DNA of 64,000 bases, from NCBI GenBank assembly GCA_028023455.1, contig JAQFVV010006215.1, positions 10,623,950 to 10,687,949 on the forward strand. Reading direction: 5' to 3'. Each line of letters starts with the position of its first letter. Positions within the stretch are counted from its first letter, which is position 1. This DNA is from Epiperipatus broadwayi (Eukaryota > Onychophora > Udeonychophora > Euonychophora > Peripatidae). Positions 49,753 through 60,649 of this stretch are shown here, in pieces. The position numbers were made by a program, and so were the translations under genes. The notes under the pieces were generated by a model. That model saw only the letters and a list, made by a program, of their open reading frames with translations, was not told the origin of the DNA and searched no databases.

Positions 49753-51846
49753 AAATTTTTCTTTTCTCCAAGACCAGGCCAACTCAACTCCAGCCAGCCT
49801 GCCACTAATGATGAACATCTGCGAACCTGCTGCTATACCGTGAAAACCAACCGGTGATCTGCTACTGGCTTTCCAAAGGTAACGCTGTAAAGTGCCGCCT
49901 TTATGAACTCATATTAATTCTTTGTAACTTTTATAGTCTTATTTTATTCTATAACCATTTCGATTAGCCTCGTAATTTCTTTCATTTTTAATTTAATGTG
50001 GCAATTATTTTATTAATATTTTGTCTAATATATATATTAAATGCTAAATGATATTTCGATGAACTCCCACCCTCGCCAGTATAGTTATTTTTACCTTAGC
50101 TCCTGCATTAGATAGGAGTAACACTTAATTAATTAGTTTGTTTTACTTTTAAAACTATAACGCTTGCTAGGTTGGGAGAAGATTATTTTAAAAAAAAAAT
50201 GTTTTTCTAATTATTATACTTTTTGCGTAAATAACAGAGGGACAAATAAAGTTTCACCTTTGATTAGTTTACGATTTATACAATGTTAATAATCTCCGTA
50301 AGAGCGCAATTTTAATATAAACAAACATGTTAAATATATATATTTCTTTTTATGTATTTATTCTCACCCATCTAAACATATATATAAATATTTTTCTTAA
50401 AGCACACCTTAGACTTAATTGTATACTATGTTATACGTATGTGGAATTTTATTAAATAAGTGCAATGAAAGGGGGGAGGGAATTTATAACTTTTGTTGGT
50501 ATTAAAATATTTTTCTAATAATATCTTTAAACTTCGTTTAATAAATACGATCATACCATTATCTTTGATGTTATTATTATAGGTTGTAAGCTTAATTATA
50601 GATATTTGACTAGTTATTAGTCCGTCCCAAAGCGTTGCTAGCATAGGCCACTCTTCGTGTTTTAAGCTTTATCTAAAGACGTGCGTCGGAATACCCGAGC
50701 CGTCTCCTCTTCGTTTCAGGTCGCAAACAGGGCGATGAATGTCCCTGGACCATATAGATATACTCGCGCAACGAGAGCAATGCATGGAAAAATTCCGGCA
50801 AAGTTCGGCCCAGTGCATCTCCGTCCGAGGACCCTTTGTCAACCGATTCCACAAAATGTGGGGTGGCAAGTCAGTTAGACTGTTTTTTCTATTAATCTGA
50901 TAAAGCACCTCAAAGTACTGGATCCGCAAATATTCGGCCATTATGCTAACACCGCGTCATTTCATATTAGATCCCTCTTTTCAAAAAGCTCAAGCCTATA
51001 AATATCTGTATCTAATGATATGTTCTAATTAAACGTATCTCATAAATTTAAATAACTTTTGATGTGTCGCGTGACGACTCTATATATATAATTTAGAGAA
51101 ATAATTCCACATACGTTCAGTAAATAAATCTTTATTAAAAATTATATTTTCTTATATATATTAAACTTATGATAGCTTGGTCGGTTAATCAACCGACAAT
51201 TATGTAACCCATTCTGGGATCAGTCAAGGTGGTGTTTTCGTTTGTAATTCGGGTGAATCATTAAAATTGTACACTTTATAAATGCGCTAGATTAATTGAA
51301 ATGTCATTACGCCGCATCAAAATTCTTCCAAACTTATTTGTAAATACTTGCTCAAGTGCAAGTAAGCACAAAATAACTTATTTGTAATACGAGGCTAATC
51401 ACCTTTTAATATAATTCAAATGTATATATTTTTTATTTCTATTTGTTCGTTATTAAATATAAATTTAAAACTAAACATCTGATCATTGCTCATTCTTTAG
51501 TTAATTGATTTAGTTAAATTTTAAATGTCATGATTGGTGGAATGATGTAAGATCCCACTAAAGGTAAGCATAAGTGTTTGTCGGTTTTAAAATGTATATA
51601 CGCATTTGTCTTGATTTTTCCCCTGAGTCTCTTTGTTTCTCCGATGTGCGATGTCGGCCAGTGGTAAATTAAATACTCTAGTATCATCGGATTTGTTGCT
51701 CATAAGCTAGTAGATCTGGAATCTGGGCATACAGGGCAGAGTTTATGATTATTCCTGACATAGGTATCTCGCACATGATTGGACTCTAGGTACTTTTGCC
51801 TAGATGCTAGATCTTGTTATGTGGACAGACAATTCCGACCGGCACA

Positions 51847-52300
51847 ATATATATATATATGCTCTAAGCTTAAGTGATTAACATAAGCTTTTAAAATTCT
51901 TACTGCCTGGCGAATATGCACAGATTTGTAATAGTTATGAAAGCAGCAGGTGATCAGAGATTAATTTTCTTCTGCAGAATAATAGTAAATATGAAAGCCC
52001 ACTAATTGTTCTTATATCTTATTCATAAATTAAGAATTTTTTTTTAAATTTCTCTCTTTTTGTGCCATCTTCTCACGTGTTTTTTTTGCTTAGATAACCT
52101 TTACTCCTTACCTCTATTATTTGGAACAAATTAAGTGGCTTAAAACTCCATTGTACTTCAACTGTCGTTTCAGCAGGCTTCCTCCATGTGAATAGGAGTT
52201 CACTTTTTGAATAGTAAGAATTATATTCATGGAGGGGGGAACAATAGTATTTTAGAGAAGCTTAGGTAGAATATGGATAAAAAAAAAGTTGAGAAATTAC
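51847..52300. mobile_element. Flank of LTR B and diverged hAT MITE copy
   Basis: 51847-52050 has no recognisable feature. About 52060-52290 matches the right part of the hAT MITE at 28641-28989 (AGATAACCTTTACTCCTTA, AGTTAAGTGGCTT-like, CATGTGAATAGGAGTT, TTTTAGAGA.GCTTAGGT). Its left end is gone. Confidence 0.6.
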
Positions 52301-52510
52301 AATAGTACAAGCAATCCAAGTTTGATTTAAAATAAAATTTATTTAATTCACTATAATCAATTTTAATAATGATTTGTGTAATGGATATAAGTTTGAAACT
52401 AATATTTTAGTTCTATTTATTTTCATTGGGAAAAAAAGTTGAGTTATAACTAATCAAATATTAAAAAATAATTATATTTAAATAAATCACACAATAAAAT
52501 ATATCTTCAT

Positions 52511-53930
52511 ACTTGAGTATTAAAGCTGCAATATGGAGCATGTATTAGATCTACAGCACCTGTTCACATTTGTATCAATCCGCTAATAATTTTGTAATGT
52601 TGTGGTCTGACCAAAATAACATGTACATGGATCTTGTAAACGACTTTCTTCAGCAAAAAAAATGTGTACACGGATCTTGTGCATGGTATTTTGGCAAGAA
52701 TTACAAAGTTATCAGGAGGTTCATATAAATGTCAACAGATGCAGTAGGTCTAATATATGCTCTATGTTGCAGGACTAAAAATAAGTAAAAGTAAAAAAAT
52801 AGTAAAACTTATACATTAACAAAAACTTTTAAGAATGATATTCAAAATAAATGTGACTTATATGACTTTCAACATTAACAAACAACTTTTAAAAACTAAC
52901 AACTTTTGAGAATGACATTTAAAATAAAATAATAAAATGTGATATTACAATAATGATGCCATTAATCAAAACATAGTTAATTTAAATATACAACAAACAG
53001 TAAATGATTTTGATTTTTAAGTAATTTGGAACAACTTTTAAAAACTAACAACTCTTAAAAATGACATTTAAAATAAAAAATAAAATGCGATATTATCATA
53101 ATGAAGCCATTAATCAAAAAATAGTTTAAATATATACCAAATAGTAAATGATTTTGATTTTTAAGTAATTTGGAACAATTTTTAAGAATGATATATAAAA
53201 TAAAATGTGATATTACAATAATGACGCCATTAATTAAAAAAATAGTTTAAATATACACCAAGTAATTTGAATAAAAATACATTAACTATATTCCTACGAT
53301 GCTTACCATGCAAAATATAATTGGAATTTACATGTTAAAACCAAACTTTTTATATTTATTATTACCAAAGAAAATGGAGATCAGCAGTAAAAAATTTTGC
53401 TCCAAAAATGAAACCATGTGATTGCAAAGTATGCTGGAATTTTCATAAAACTGCTAATAAACTTTTTTTTAATAAAGAAATTAAATCAAAAACTACAAAT
53501 ATATATATATTAATTATTACACTTTTATTAATTCATGTTTCCCTATATAAGCCACCAAACATCCATGTCCCCATTGTGAATGCTGATTTTAGTGTTTCAA
53601 CCTCGGACATTACAATGCCATTGCTTCTCGTACAAGTTCATGTTATGTCCATTTGGACAGACTTTCACTGACAGCAACTGCATCTACTTCAGTAATTGGT
53701 AATTTCCAAATATTTATCATTTTTGAATGTGCAATGAAGAAAAATACGAAAAATAACTGAAAATGTCGAAGTATTACAAAAAAAAAGATCGCGTTGAAAA
53801 AAAAAATTGTTGATTAAAAAAAACGTTTCATATATATACTCACAGGGATTTGGCATTGTAATATTATAAATTTATTGTGAATGTGAAAAGGCCTCCTATC
53901 TCCCCTACATTGCAGCTTTAATACTCAAGT
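52511..53930. mobile_element. Non-autonomous TIR element, 1,420 bp, with internal foldback
   Basis: Perfect 22-bp inverted termini (52511-52532 and 53909-53930) start ACTTGAGTATTAAAGCTGCA. Flanks ATATCTTCAT (52501-52510) and ATATCTTTAT (53935-53944) both derive from the R2 site AAAATATCTTTATATAA in uninterrupted copies, so the site was duplicated. Four extra bases ACTT separate the right terminus from its flank. Inside, 52525-52637 and 52664-52772 are inverted copies of each other; then come about three tandem units (52885-53275). No transposase is seen. Superfamily unassigned. Confidence 0.75.
52885..53275. repeat. Tandem repeat inside the TIR element
   Basis: About three degenerate units of 110-150 bp carry AACAACTTTTAAAAACTAAC, AAATGTGATATTACAATAATG, CCATTAATCAAAA and GATTTTGATTTTTAAGTAAT. 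The last unit is shortened. Confidence 0.75.
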
Positions 53931-54340
53931 ACTTATATCTTTATATAATAGCAATTATTGTGTGTATAAAAATAATACAGAAAAGCTTTTTTCTGCAAAT
54001 ATTTATTTTTGCCCTTTTCAAAGTGATGGAACTTCTTTAAAGCTTCAATTCACATTGCATATATAAAACATTAATTAATTTAACTAATAATTGGCTAATG
54101 AAAAATTAATGGATAATATATAGTATATATTTGCACAGAGGTTTTTTTCCTTATACATATTTTATTATTGCTATAATTAGTTCTAATTAATTTTATACAT
54201 ACATAAAAGATAGATGTTGCTATGTATACAATATATAAAACATCAATTAATTTTTATTATATATACAATTATTGCTGTTATATAAAGATATTTTATTTTA
54301 TGTTATATTGTGTGATTTAAATATATGAAAATGCAAGATA

Positions 54341-55880
54341 CATAATTGACCACAAGAGTGGTTAAATGCTGGTTACTTTTAGAGTAACTGTTTTAATAAA
54401 AACAATATTAAAAAAAAGTAAACCAGTAGATTTAAAAAAAAAAAAAGATTTATTTTAGTTTACAAATTTATATTATCTCTAAATTTAACATTCACAGTTC
54501 AAAGGTCAATTGTTCAAAGTCAGAATAATTGAAATTGATTTTTTTGTCATTTTTAAAAATCAAAAAGTTTCAAGTTTTATTTTGTTAAAATATCAAGTTT
54601 ATGAAAAATATTTTGTATTGAAACAAATATTCTTTTTTTGTTATTCTAATTAATAAAATTAACTAAAGGAAAATGATTAGAAAGGTGATCAATACCATTT
54701 ATTTATTTTTAAACAATGACAGTTTAAATAAAATGTGATTTAAATTTTTTATTGAAAGCTGCATTCTTCCCAGTGTCTTCAGTCTGTCTTTTGATTTTAC
54801 AGATCATTAGCTGCTTGTAAAACTTTAAGTTATAAACACAAATAAATATCATAAAATGATCCAACTTGAACTGCTATTTCTAAGTTGAATTTAATCTATG
54901 TTTAAAAAAATATGCTTGCAAATAATTATTAAATTAAAGTCCTCTCTCTTGGAATATTTGTCTTTAGAGAGGTGAAGAAATATGATCTAAATAAGTTAAA
55001 GTTTGAAGCAGCTAAAGAAAGTTGAAAAAAATTTAAAGTTTCTAAATTTTCAAGATGGATTTACAGCATCTTAAATACTGGAATAGACTCCATAATGTAA
55101 AACAAACAAATGAAGAGAAATGTTAAGCTTAATGAAAAAGGAATTTTAAACCAGAGACTTTAATAAAACTTTTGTTTTGTGATCACCTGAAGGATAATAA
55201 TATTTAAGTATTACTTAATGTAATAATGCCTTAATATTTATATATGTTTTATTGTATAATAAATTTTATTTTTTCTCTCTTTTCATAAATTCTTACCAAT
55301 TAAATAAATTAAATTTTGTAATAGCTAGTGAGATAAGAGTTCATACTGTAAATTAGTCGTGGTATGCTTAATACTGGTGTAGAATATCCTTTTATGGATT
55401 TCTTAGTATTGGGTGACACTCTAGTTTTAAACCTAATGTAAATTTATAATCCATAGAGGATCTAATTTCCTTTCAGTTTTTCTAGGACTGATTTGGTCTG
55501 GAAAGATGATCGTAGTCTATATTATTTATGATCAAATTAAATTATATATTTACTCCTATCTTGTTTCATCTCTGTTGTTTGGATTTAAGAGTGAAATCTC
55601 AAAACTTATTTTATTATTAAACATTAACTTTTGATATCTATAGGATTATTATGATTTATGCTTAAGTTTAACTTTGATGATCTTTTATACAAATGACAGT
55701 CAGTACAATTAGCATCCAACATAAGTACTCGAGAATGACCCTGGCTATCTAATAAAAAAATATTCAAGTCAATACAATTAGTGTCTTAAAACCTAAGGCT
55801 TGATTAAATATATTTACTTACCAGTCTCTAATCAAGATAATTCTTATATCATCTCCTTTACTTTTTTTGAATTTCTCTTC
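54341..55880. other. AT-rich stretch without a recognisable gene
   Basis: No open frame with plausible codon use, and no repeat matched elsewhere in the window. Confidence 0.5.
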
Positions 55881-55881
55881 A

Positions 55882-56095
55882 TATATATTAATTTTTTTTT
55901 ATCATCTCCTCATATACACTTTAATACAATCTTTTTTTTATATAATTCTTTATTTTGCTTACAGTTTTGTTTAAATGTTGAGTTCTGATGAAGATTACAG
56001 AACAATCAAAACTATAAGCAAAATAAAGAAGAAATTACATAAAAAAAGATTGCATTCAAGTTTATATAAGAAGATGATAAAAAAATTTAATATAT
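55882..56095. repeat. Long inverted repeat adjoining LTR C
   Basis: Left arm from about 55882 (ATATATTAATTTTTTTTTAT..., CAATCTTTTTTTTATATAAT, CTTTATTTTGCTTACAG) is mirrored in the right arm ending 56095. The apex holds a second stem GTTCTG/CAGAAC around ATGAAGATTA. Its outer end coincides with the LTR C start. Confidence 0.7.
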
Positions 56096-56703
56096 TGCAA
56101 TGGTCAGGTTCAAGCCTTCTCATTGCACCTTTCAGTTAACTACCAAACCTATCTGTGCTGGGTTCAAACCTATTAAAATATTCATTTTATTAAAATAAAC
56201 ATCTAAACCATACTATCATGGCTGGGTGTGCAGCATTATATATGCACATATGAATAAATGCTGTACATACATAGGCTAATAGTTGTTACAGCGAATATAG
56301 TGTTAGATCATTTATTTATAAAGTACAGAATTTAATGTTATAATTTTATATTTTAGAAATGTCACTTTATTAAATTTAGTAAATATAAATTCGTATGTGC
56401 ATGTATGATTCACCTTATATAATAATATATATAGAGTGGCATGATTTAATTTTGTAAAAGAGGAAAAAGCTTTTAGTTTTAATTAGTTAAAAATAAAAGT
56501 TAGCCGTAAACAAATTTGCATTAAGTCCACTGCACCTGTGGCTAAATCAAAGTTTGATAATTGCTTTATCCAAATTTGTCTACTAAATTGTATTCATTTA
56601 ATTGCTGAAGTAGCACTATTTCACCCCTGGAGGAGGATCCAAGATGCCATGGAAACCTAAACAAAAGCATTTTGGTCAATTTGGTAAATCTTATAATTTA
56701 AAG

Positions 56704-57178
56704 CAATGGTCTTCAACCTTTTCACACCTGCAGACCAGCAAAAATAAGGATAAGGTTTCACAGACCGGCAGAAGTCTATAGATAAATTTTCTTAAAGATG
56801 TAAACTGCTTAGCCTTAAATGAGGTTATATATATATGGAGTTTGTATAATAAAAAAAACTTTTTTTTTTTAATTTTGAATTTTTTTAGAAAAGTAATAAA
56901 AAATTTAATTTTATCCCCTCCCCCCATAAACATCTGTGATAACTAGAAAAACAAATTAATTTATGTACGATTGGTTAGATTTTGTTTTCGTTCTGTGTTT
57001 TTTTTTTTTAATTGGGTAAAAATGAGTTGAAAAAAATAAATAAAAATTGTTTATATTAATTAAAAGTTTAAATTCTTATTATTCTGTTATTACTAACTTC
57101 CTTGCCAGTCTACCGCAGACCAGTAAAAAACTTCTGCGGCTCGACACCAGTCCGCGGACCAAGGGTTGAAGACCACTG
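56704..57178. mobile_element. hAT-type MITE, 475 bp, in U3 of LTR C
   Basis: Left end CAATGGTCTTCAACC; right end, reverse-complemented, CAGTGGTCTTCAACC. It is flanked by a perfect 8-bp duplication ATTTAAAG (56696-56703 and 57179-57186). Subterminal CAGACCAG / GTCCGCGGACC blocks are typical of non-autonomous hAT elements. It lies 90 bp upstream of the TATA box, so it is younger than LTR C. There is no transposase. Confidence 0.9.
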
Positions 57179-57267
57179 ATTTAAAGTAATGTAAAGTAAT
57201 ATTTTAAGACCTAATGGGTTTCCAGGCAAAATAAATTCTTTTCCAGTTAAGTGCTTCGGAAGAAAAA

Positions 57268-57276
57268 TATAAATAG
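57268..57276 (+). promoter_or_regulatory. TATA box of LTR C
   Basis: TATAAATAG, about 25-30 nt before a GC-richer leader. A hairpin GTCAGATC/GATCTGAC (57342-57349, 57361-57368) lies in the leader. Confidence 0.6.
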
Positions 57277-59324
57277 AGTATATTTGAAGCTTGAAGGATG
57301 GAGTCATTAATTTTGGAAGAGCGTCACCATGCTGAATCTATGTCAGATCAATCTTTGAAAGATCTGACTGGAGAAAGGTGACTGCTACTTCTAGAATCCG
57401 TGGAAGAATGATGTGCCGCTGCCAGCCTATGCTTAAACCACTGGAGCCCACAAGAAACCAACCTGTAACAGCTGCTCAATATGATACCTGAAAGCCCACA
57501 CCAGATTATCCAGCCAGCAATTAATTTGTATGCCAAACCTCTAACCACAGAGCTCTTTGTTAACGAACTGTTTCTAAATTGAATCTACTCCAAAGTTTAG
57601 CTAGCAAATTAAAATAATTTTTAAATTCCATAAATGTTTTATTATAAATTCCCGTTAAATAAAATAATGTATTATTTATATAACTTGCTTACCTCTTTAA
57701 TATCTTAAGTAAACTTAAATGTAAACTACTCTAAATTCTTTCATCTATCACTGCGGTTGTACCTTTAATATTTCTTCATTTTGTTATTTATATGCCAATG
57801 CTTTGAAGCAGCGAACATTTAAATGAAATAAATGAGATATTATTGCAAATATCTTCCCCATAACTATTTTCTTAATAACATTATCGATGCTCGCTGATTC
57901 GAATTCCTATAATTTTTATTTAATTTTAAATGTATTGTGGCCTGATATTAAATTTTCATCTTATTGATATTTCTAAATAGCGCAATGTACTGGTCTTAGT
58001 AATACGAAAGTATATTCAGCAATTATTTGGCTATTTGATCAATATACTTTCCCCTCCCTTGTAATAAATTATATAGATTGAAACCTATAAACTAGAATTT
58101 TATTATATTTTCTTTATCCTTCTAATGTCGCTTGATTTTATATAGCATTGTTAGAATTGGCTCATGATAGTAATGCTGACTGAGCTGCTGCCCCATATTT
58201 TGTAATTAAATGTCATACTTTCGCTTGGCGGATTAGATACATTAAATTCACGTTCAAAGTTTAACGTTTTGCTGCATCTTCTTAAGATGGGGCCTCGGGA
58301 AAGACCACCCCATCTTATCTTCTTTCGGGGCGCACACTAGTAAGACCAGATGTAATAATTCCTGGCAGTCGTGTTAGCCACCCCAACCTTTTAGCAGCAG
58401 GACGCTCGGTTCAGGATACCATTGTCATGAAAACCCTTGACTCAAATCTATCCGCAGGGCACTCTGTTATTGTAATTTTCCGGTGCTGTAGTGTGTCGGT
58501 AATCTCATTATAGCCAGTTCTAAGTTCCATAATTTAATTAATTATTCAGTATTAAACTGAAATTTATATCTTTGGTTTCTGGGTTCAATCTCTACCCTGA
58601 GCTATATGTTCCTTTATTAAATTAATAATGTGCAATAAATATTTTGTCTAAAATATTTCTTTAAATGCTTAAATGGAATATTTAAAAGAAAAGAGAGTAA
58701 ATGTTTTGCCTAAGACTGGTACATCATTTTATAATAGTAGCCACCACTTTCAATAGAGATTGGCATAACTTAATTAAGCATGACTGAGTGATTTCCTTTA
58801 AATATGTCAATATTAATAATTAAAGTTTTACTGAGGAGACATGCTAATCCTCACATTATAAAGCCTGCATGCTTTTCTCACATTAAGTTATGTTTTATTT
58901 GTTTAATAAATTATGTGTTAAATTTATTCTGGTTTCATGTTATTTCTCGTTCCTATTTCAATCCAATTCATGTGTGATATAACTATATATGCATTAATTA
59001 CCATTTATGAAAGTTATCTTTAATTTTGTGCTGGTAGCAAGTAAATTAGTTAATATAATTTTTTAAGTCCTGAGTCTCATGTTTCTCCCTGCCCTATGCC
59101 GGTCGCGAAAGATGGATGTGCTACATGAAACTTTCAAGTGTGGTCGTTCGTAGGATCTTGAGTCATGGAATATTGGCAAACGAGTTGAAGTGTGGTCGGA
59201 TTCGGGACATCACAATCCTGATCTGGTTGGCTTTGGTCTCTTTGTCTGGATTCTAGATTCTGTTACGCAAATGTACAAAACTTGATCATTACAATATATG
59301 ACTTGAGATAAGTCAGTTATAAAT

Positions 59325-59342
59325 TGGCATCTAATGTGAATG
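59325..59342 (+). promoter_or_regulatory. Possible primer-binding site after LTR C
   Basis: TGGCATCTAATGTGAATG, 31 nt after the LTR end. It resembles the sites at 13397 and 24659. Spacing from the LTR is longer than usual for LTR elements. Confidence 0.45.
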
Positions 59343-59739
59343 TTCAATACGGACCCTGCGTATTTAATTTATAGAGAATAATAATTTGTTGAGAAATGTG
59401 GTAGCAAAGAAGGGGTTAGCAGTTAAAATAATAACTGAATTGAATTCTATAATATTGTTTGAATTTTGATGTTAAGAGAAAATATAGGCAATTAATATAA
59501 TTAAATGTGCATATTAGTTGGGCAAACTAGTGAAATGCCAGGCAATAAAATAATCAAGCAGATAATAATAAATGGGACTACAGAGTAAAAGGGTGAATGT
59601 ATCACATCAATTCATTGAATAAAAGAATTAAAAGAAACAAATTTTAAAAATAGTGTTATTAAAAAAAAAAGTAAATATTGTAGTCATATGTTACGATTAA
59701 TTAAGATGTTTACTAGATCTAGAGCAAAATGGCAGGTTT

Positions 59740-60644
59740 CAGAAAAAGTTAGAAAATGTTTTCAATGAGCAAGAGTAAATATCAAGTAGAAGTCTCAAAT
59801 AAATATGAGCTTATATCAGTGATATATAAAATAATCGAAAAGATGGATACAAAGTTTGAGAATAAAAAAAAAGAACTTACAAAAAAGAGAAAGTCAAAAT
59901 TAAGAGAGAACTAAGAAATTTGAAAAACAAAATGAAATGTTTGAAAAATTAGAGTGTCAAATTAAAAGGGAGTATGAACAGATGGAAGAAATTATAAAAG
60001 AGTTAAAGGGAGATTTAACCCAGATTGAGAATAAAGGCAAAGAGGCATGCCAAGAAATACAGCAAAATAAAACTAAGCAAAAAGCAAAATATAATTACTA
60101 CATGAGGTAATAGATGAGGTAAAAATAGAAAATCATAAAGCATTAGAACAGATGCATTTAAAAATAACTACTATTGTTGAAAAGATAGAAATAGAATGTT
60201 CTGATAATGTAGTAGAAATAAAATATATAAAAGAGCAACAAAGCTTAGATATGAAGCTTCCAAATGTTGAACAGTGACAACTGAGGAAGTAAAGACTAAA
60301 GATAGTTAATAAGGCATAAATGAAGTATGGTTAGAAAATAAAATTATTTCCAAAAAAATGGAAAATTTAAAAATCTAAGCGATTAATTATAAATGTGTGG
60401 CACAAGTTTATTATAGAATAAGAGAAAAGTTGAAAGGGTTAACAATGTTACGGCTGTAATGGTAAAAAAAAAGGAAAATAGAGTCTCTCGAAAACTAATT
60501 AAATATCCACTCCAATGGAAAATTCATTGTAAGGATGACCATATGATAGATGACAGTATGGATAGAGAAATGTTCTTCTTGTTCCATTTGAAAATGCTGA
60601 AAGTAATTGCAAATCTGATGAGTTCATGTATGAATGGAAAATAA
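59740..60644 (+). pseudogene. Decayed gag-like coding region after LTR C
   Basis: Lys/Glu/Gln-rich frames with heptad character: YELISVIYKIIEKMDTKFEN at about 59810-59865, then in another frame EKLECQIKREYEQMEEIIKE and LKGDLTQIENKGKEACQEIQ at about 59945-60060, with stops between. A 61-codon frame ends at 60644. The coiled-coil composition and place behind an LTR and primer-binding-site-like sequence match the starts of the gags at 14 kb and 24 kb. No capsid signature (A..WW), zinc knuckle or pol follows, so assignment to gag is by position and composition. The element breaks off near 60.65 kb. Confidence 0.45.
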
Positions 60645-60649
60645 AAATA

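Larger units (their letters stand above)
49036..51846 (+). mobile_element. LTR B, 2,811 bp, probably solo
   Basis: Begins TGAAACGGAATC and ends GACCGGCACA, with ATAT on both sides inside a TA repeat. The opening TGAAACG pairs with CGTTTCA at 49062-49068. U3 contains a perfect palindrome with a TGAGTCA centre (49487-49515). TATAAATAG is at 49672-49680, and a 16-bp stem starts about 25 nt downstream. It shares a GC-richer block (50640-50960) and the terminal GAGTCTC..TGTTTCTCC block (about 51626) with LTRs A and C. No primer-binding site or gag follows. The TSD is weak because it lies in a microsatellite. Confidence 0.75.
52305..54340. mobile_element. Palindromic repeat R2, copy 2, split by a TIR element
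   Basis: The left arm (52305-52510) matches 38345-38550, is interrupted by the element at 52511-53930, resumes at 53931 and passes the palindrome centre near 54085. The right arm runs to about 54340 (reverse complement of the AAATCACACAATATAA...CAGCAATAATTG blocks). A half copy lies at 62230-62340. Confidence 0.7.
56096..59293 (+). mobile_element. LTR C, 3,198 bp including a hAT insertion
   Basis: Begins TGCAATGGTCAGG and ends GATCATTACA. The start TGCAATG pairs with CATTGCA at 56121-56127. ATAT lies on each side, which may be a target duplication or, on the right, the first internal bases. TATAAATAG is at 57268-57276. Without the hAT and its duplication, about 2.7 kb remain. It shares with LTR A, in order: AAAATAAAAGTTAG/GTAAACAA...CACCTG (56500), CACTGCGGTTGT...ATATGCCAATG (57750), AAGATGG (58288), and GTGTGGTCGGA...TCTGTTACGCAAATGTACAAA (59190-59280). 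A primer-binding-site-like sequence and gag-like coding follow, so C may be a 5' LTR. Confidence 0.8.

Noticed and set aside
50669-50941. ORFs of 90 (-) and 65 (+) codons in LTR B
   Set aside because: Both arise from the GC-richer block. The corresponding blocks in LTRs A and C have no matching frame.
53408-53671. 87-codon plus-strand ORF inside the TIR element
   Set aside because: It has a hydrophobic run but no transposase motif, and AT-rich codons dominate. It is too weak to call a gene.
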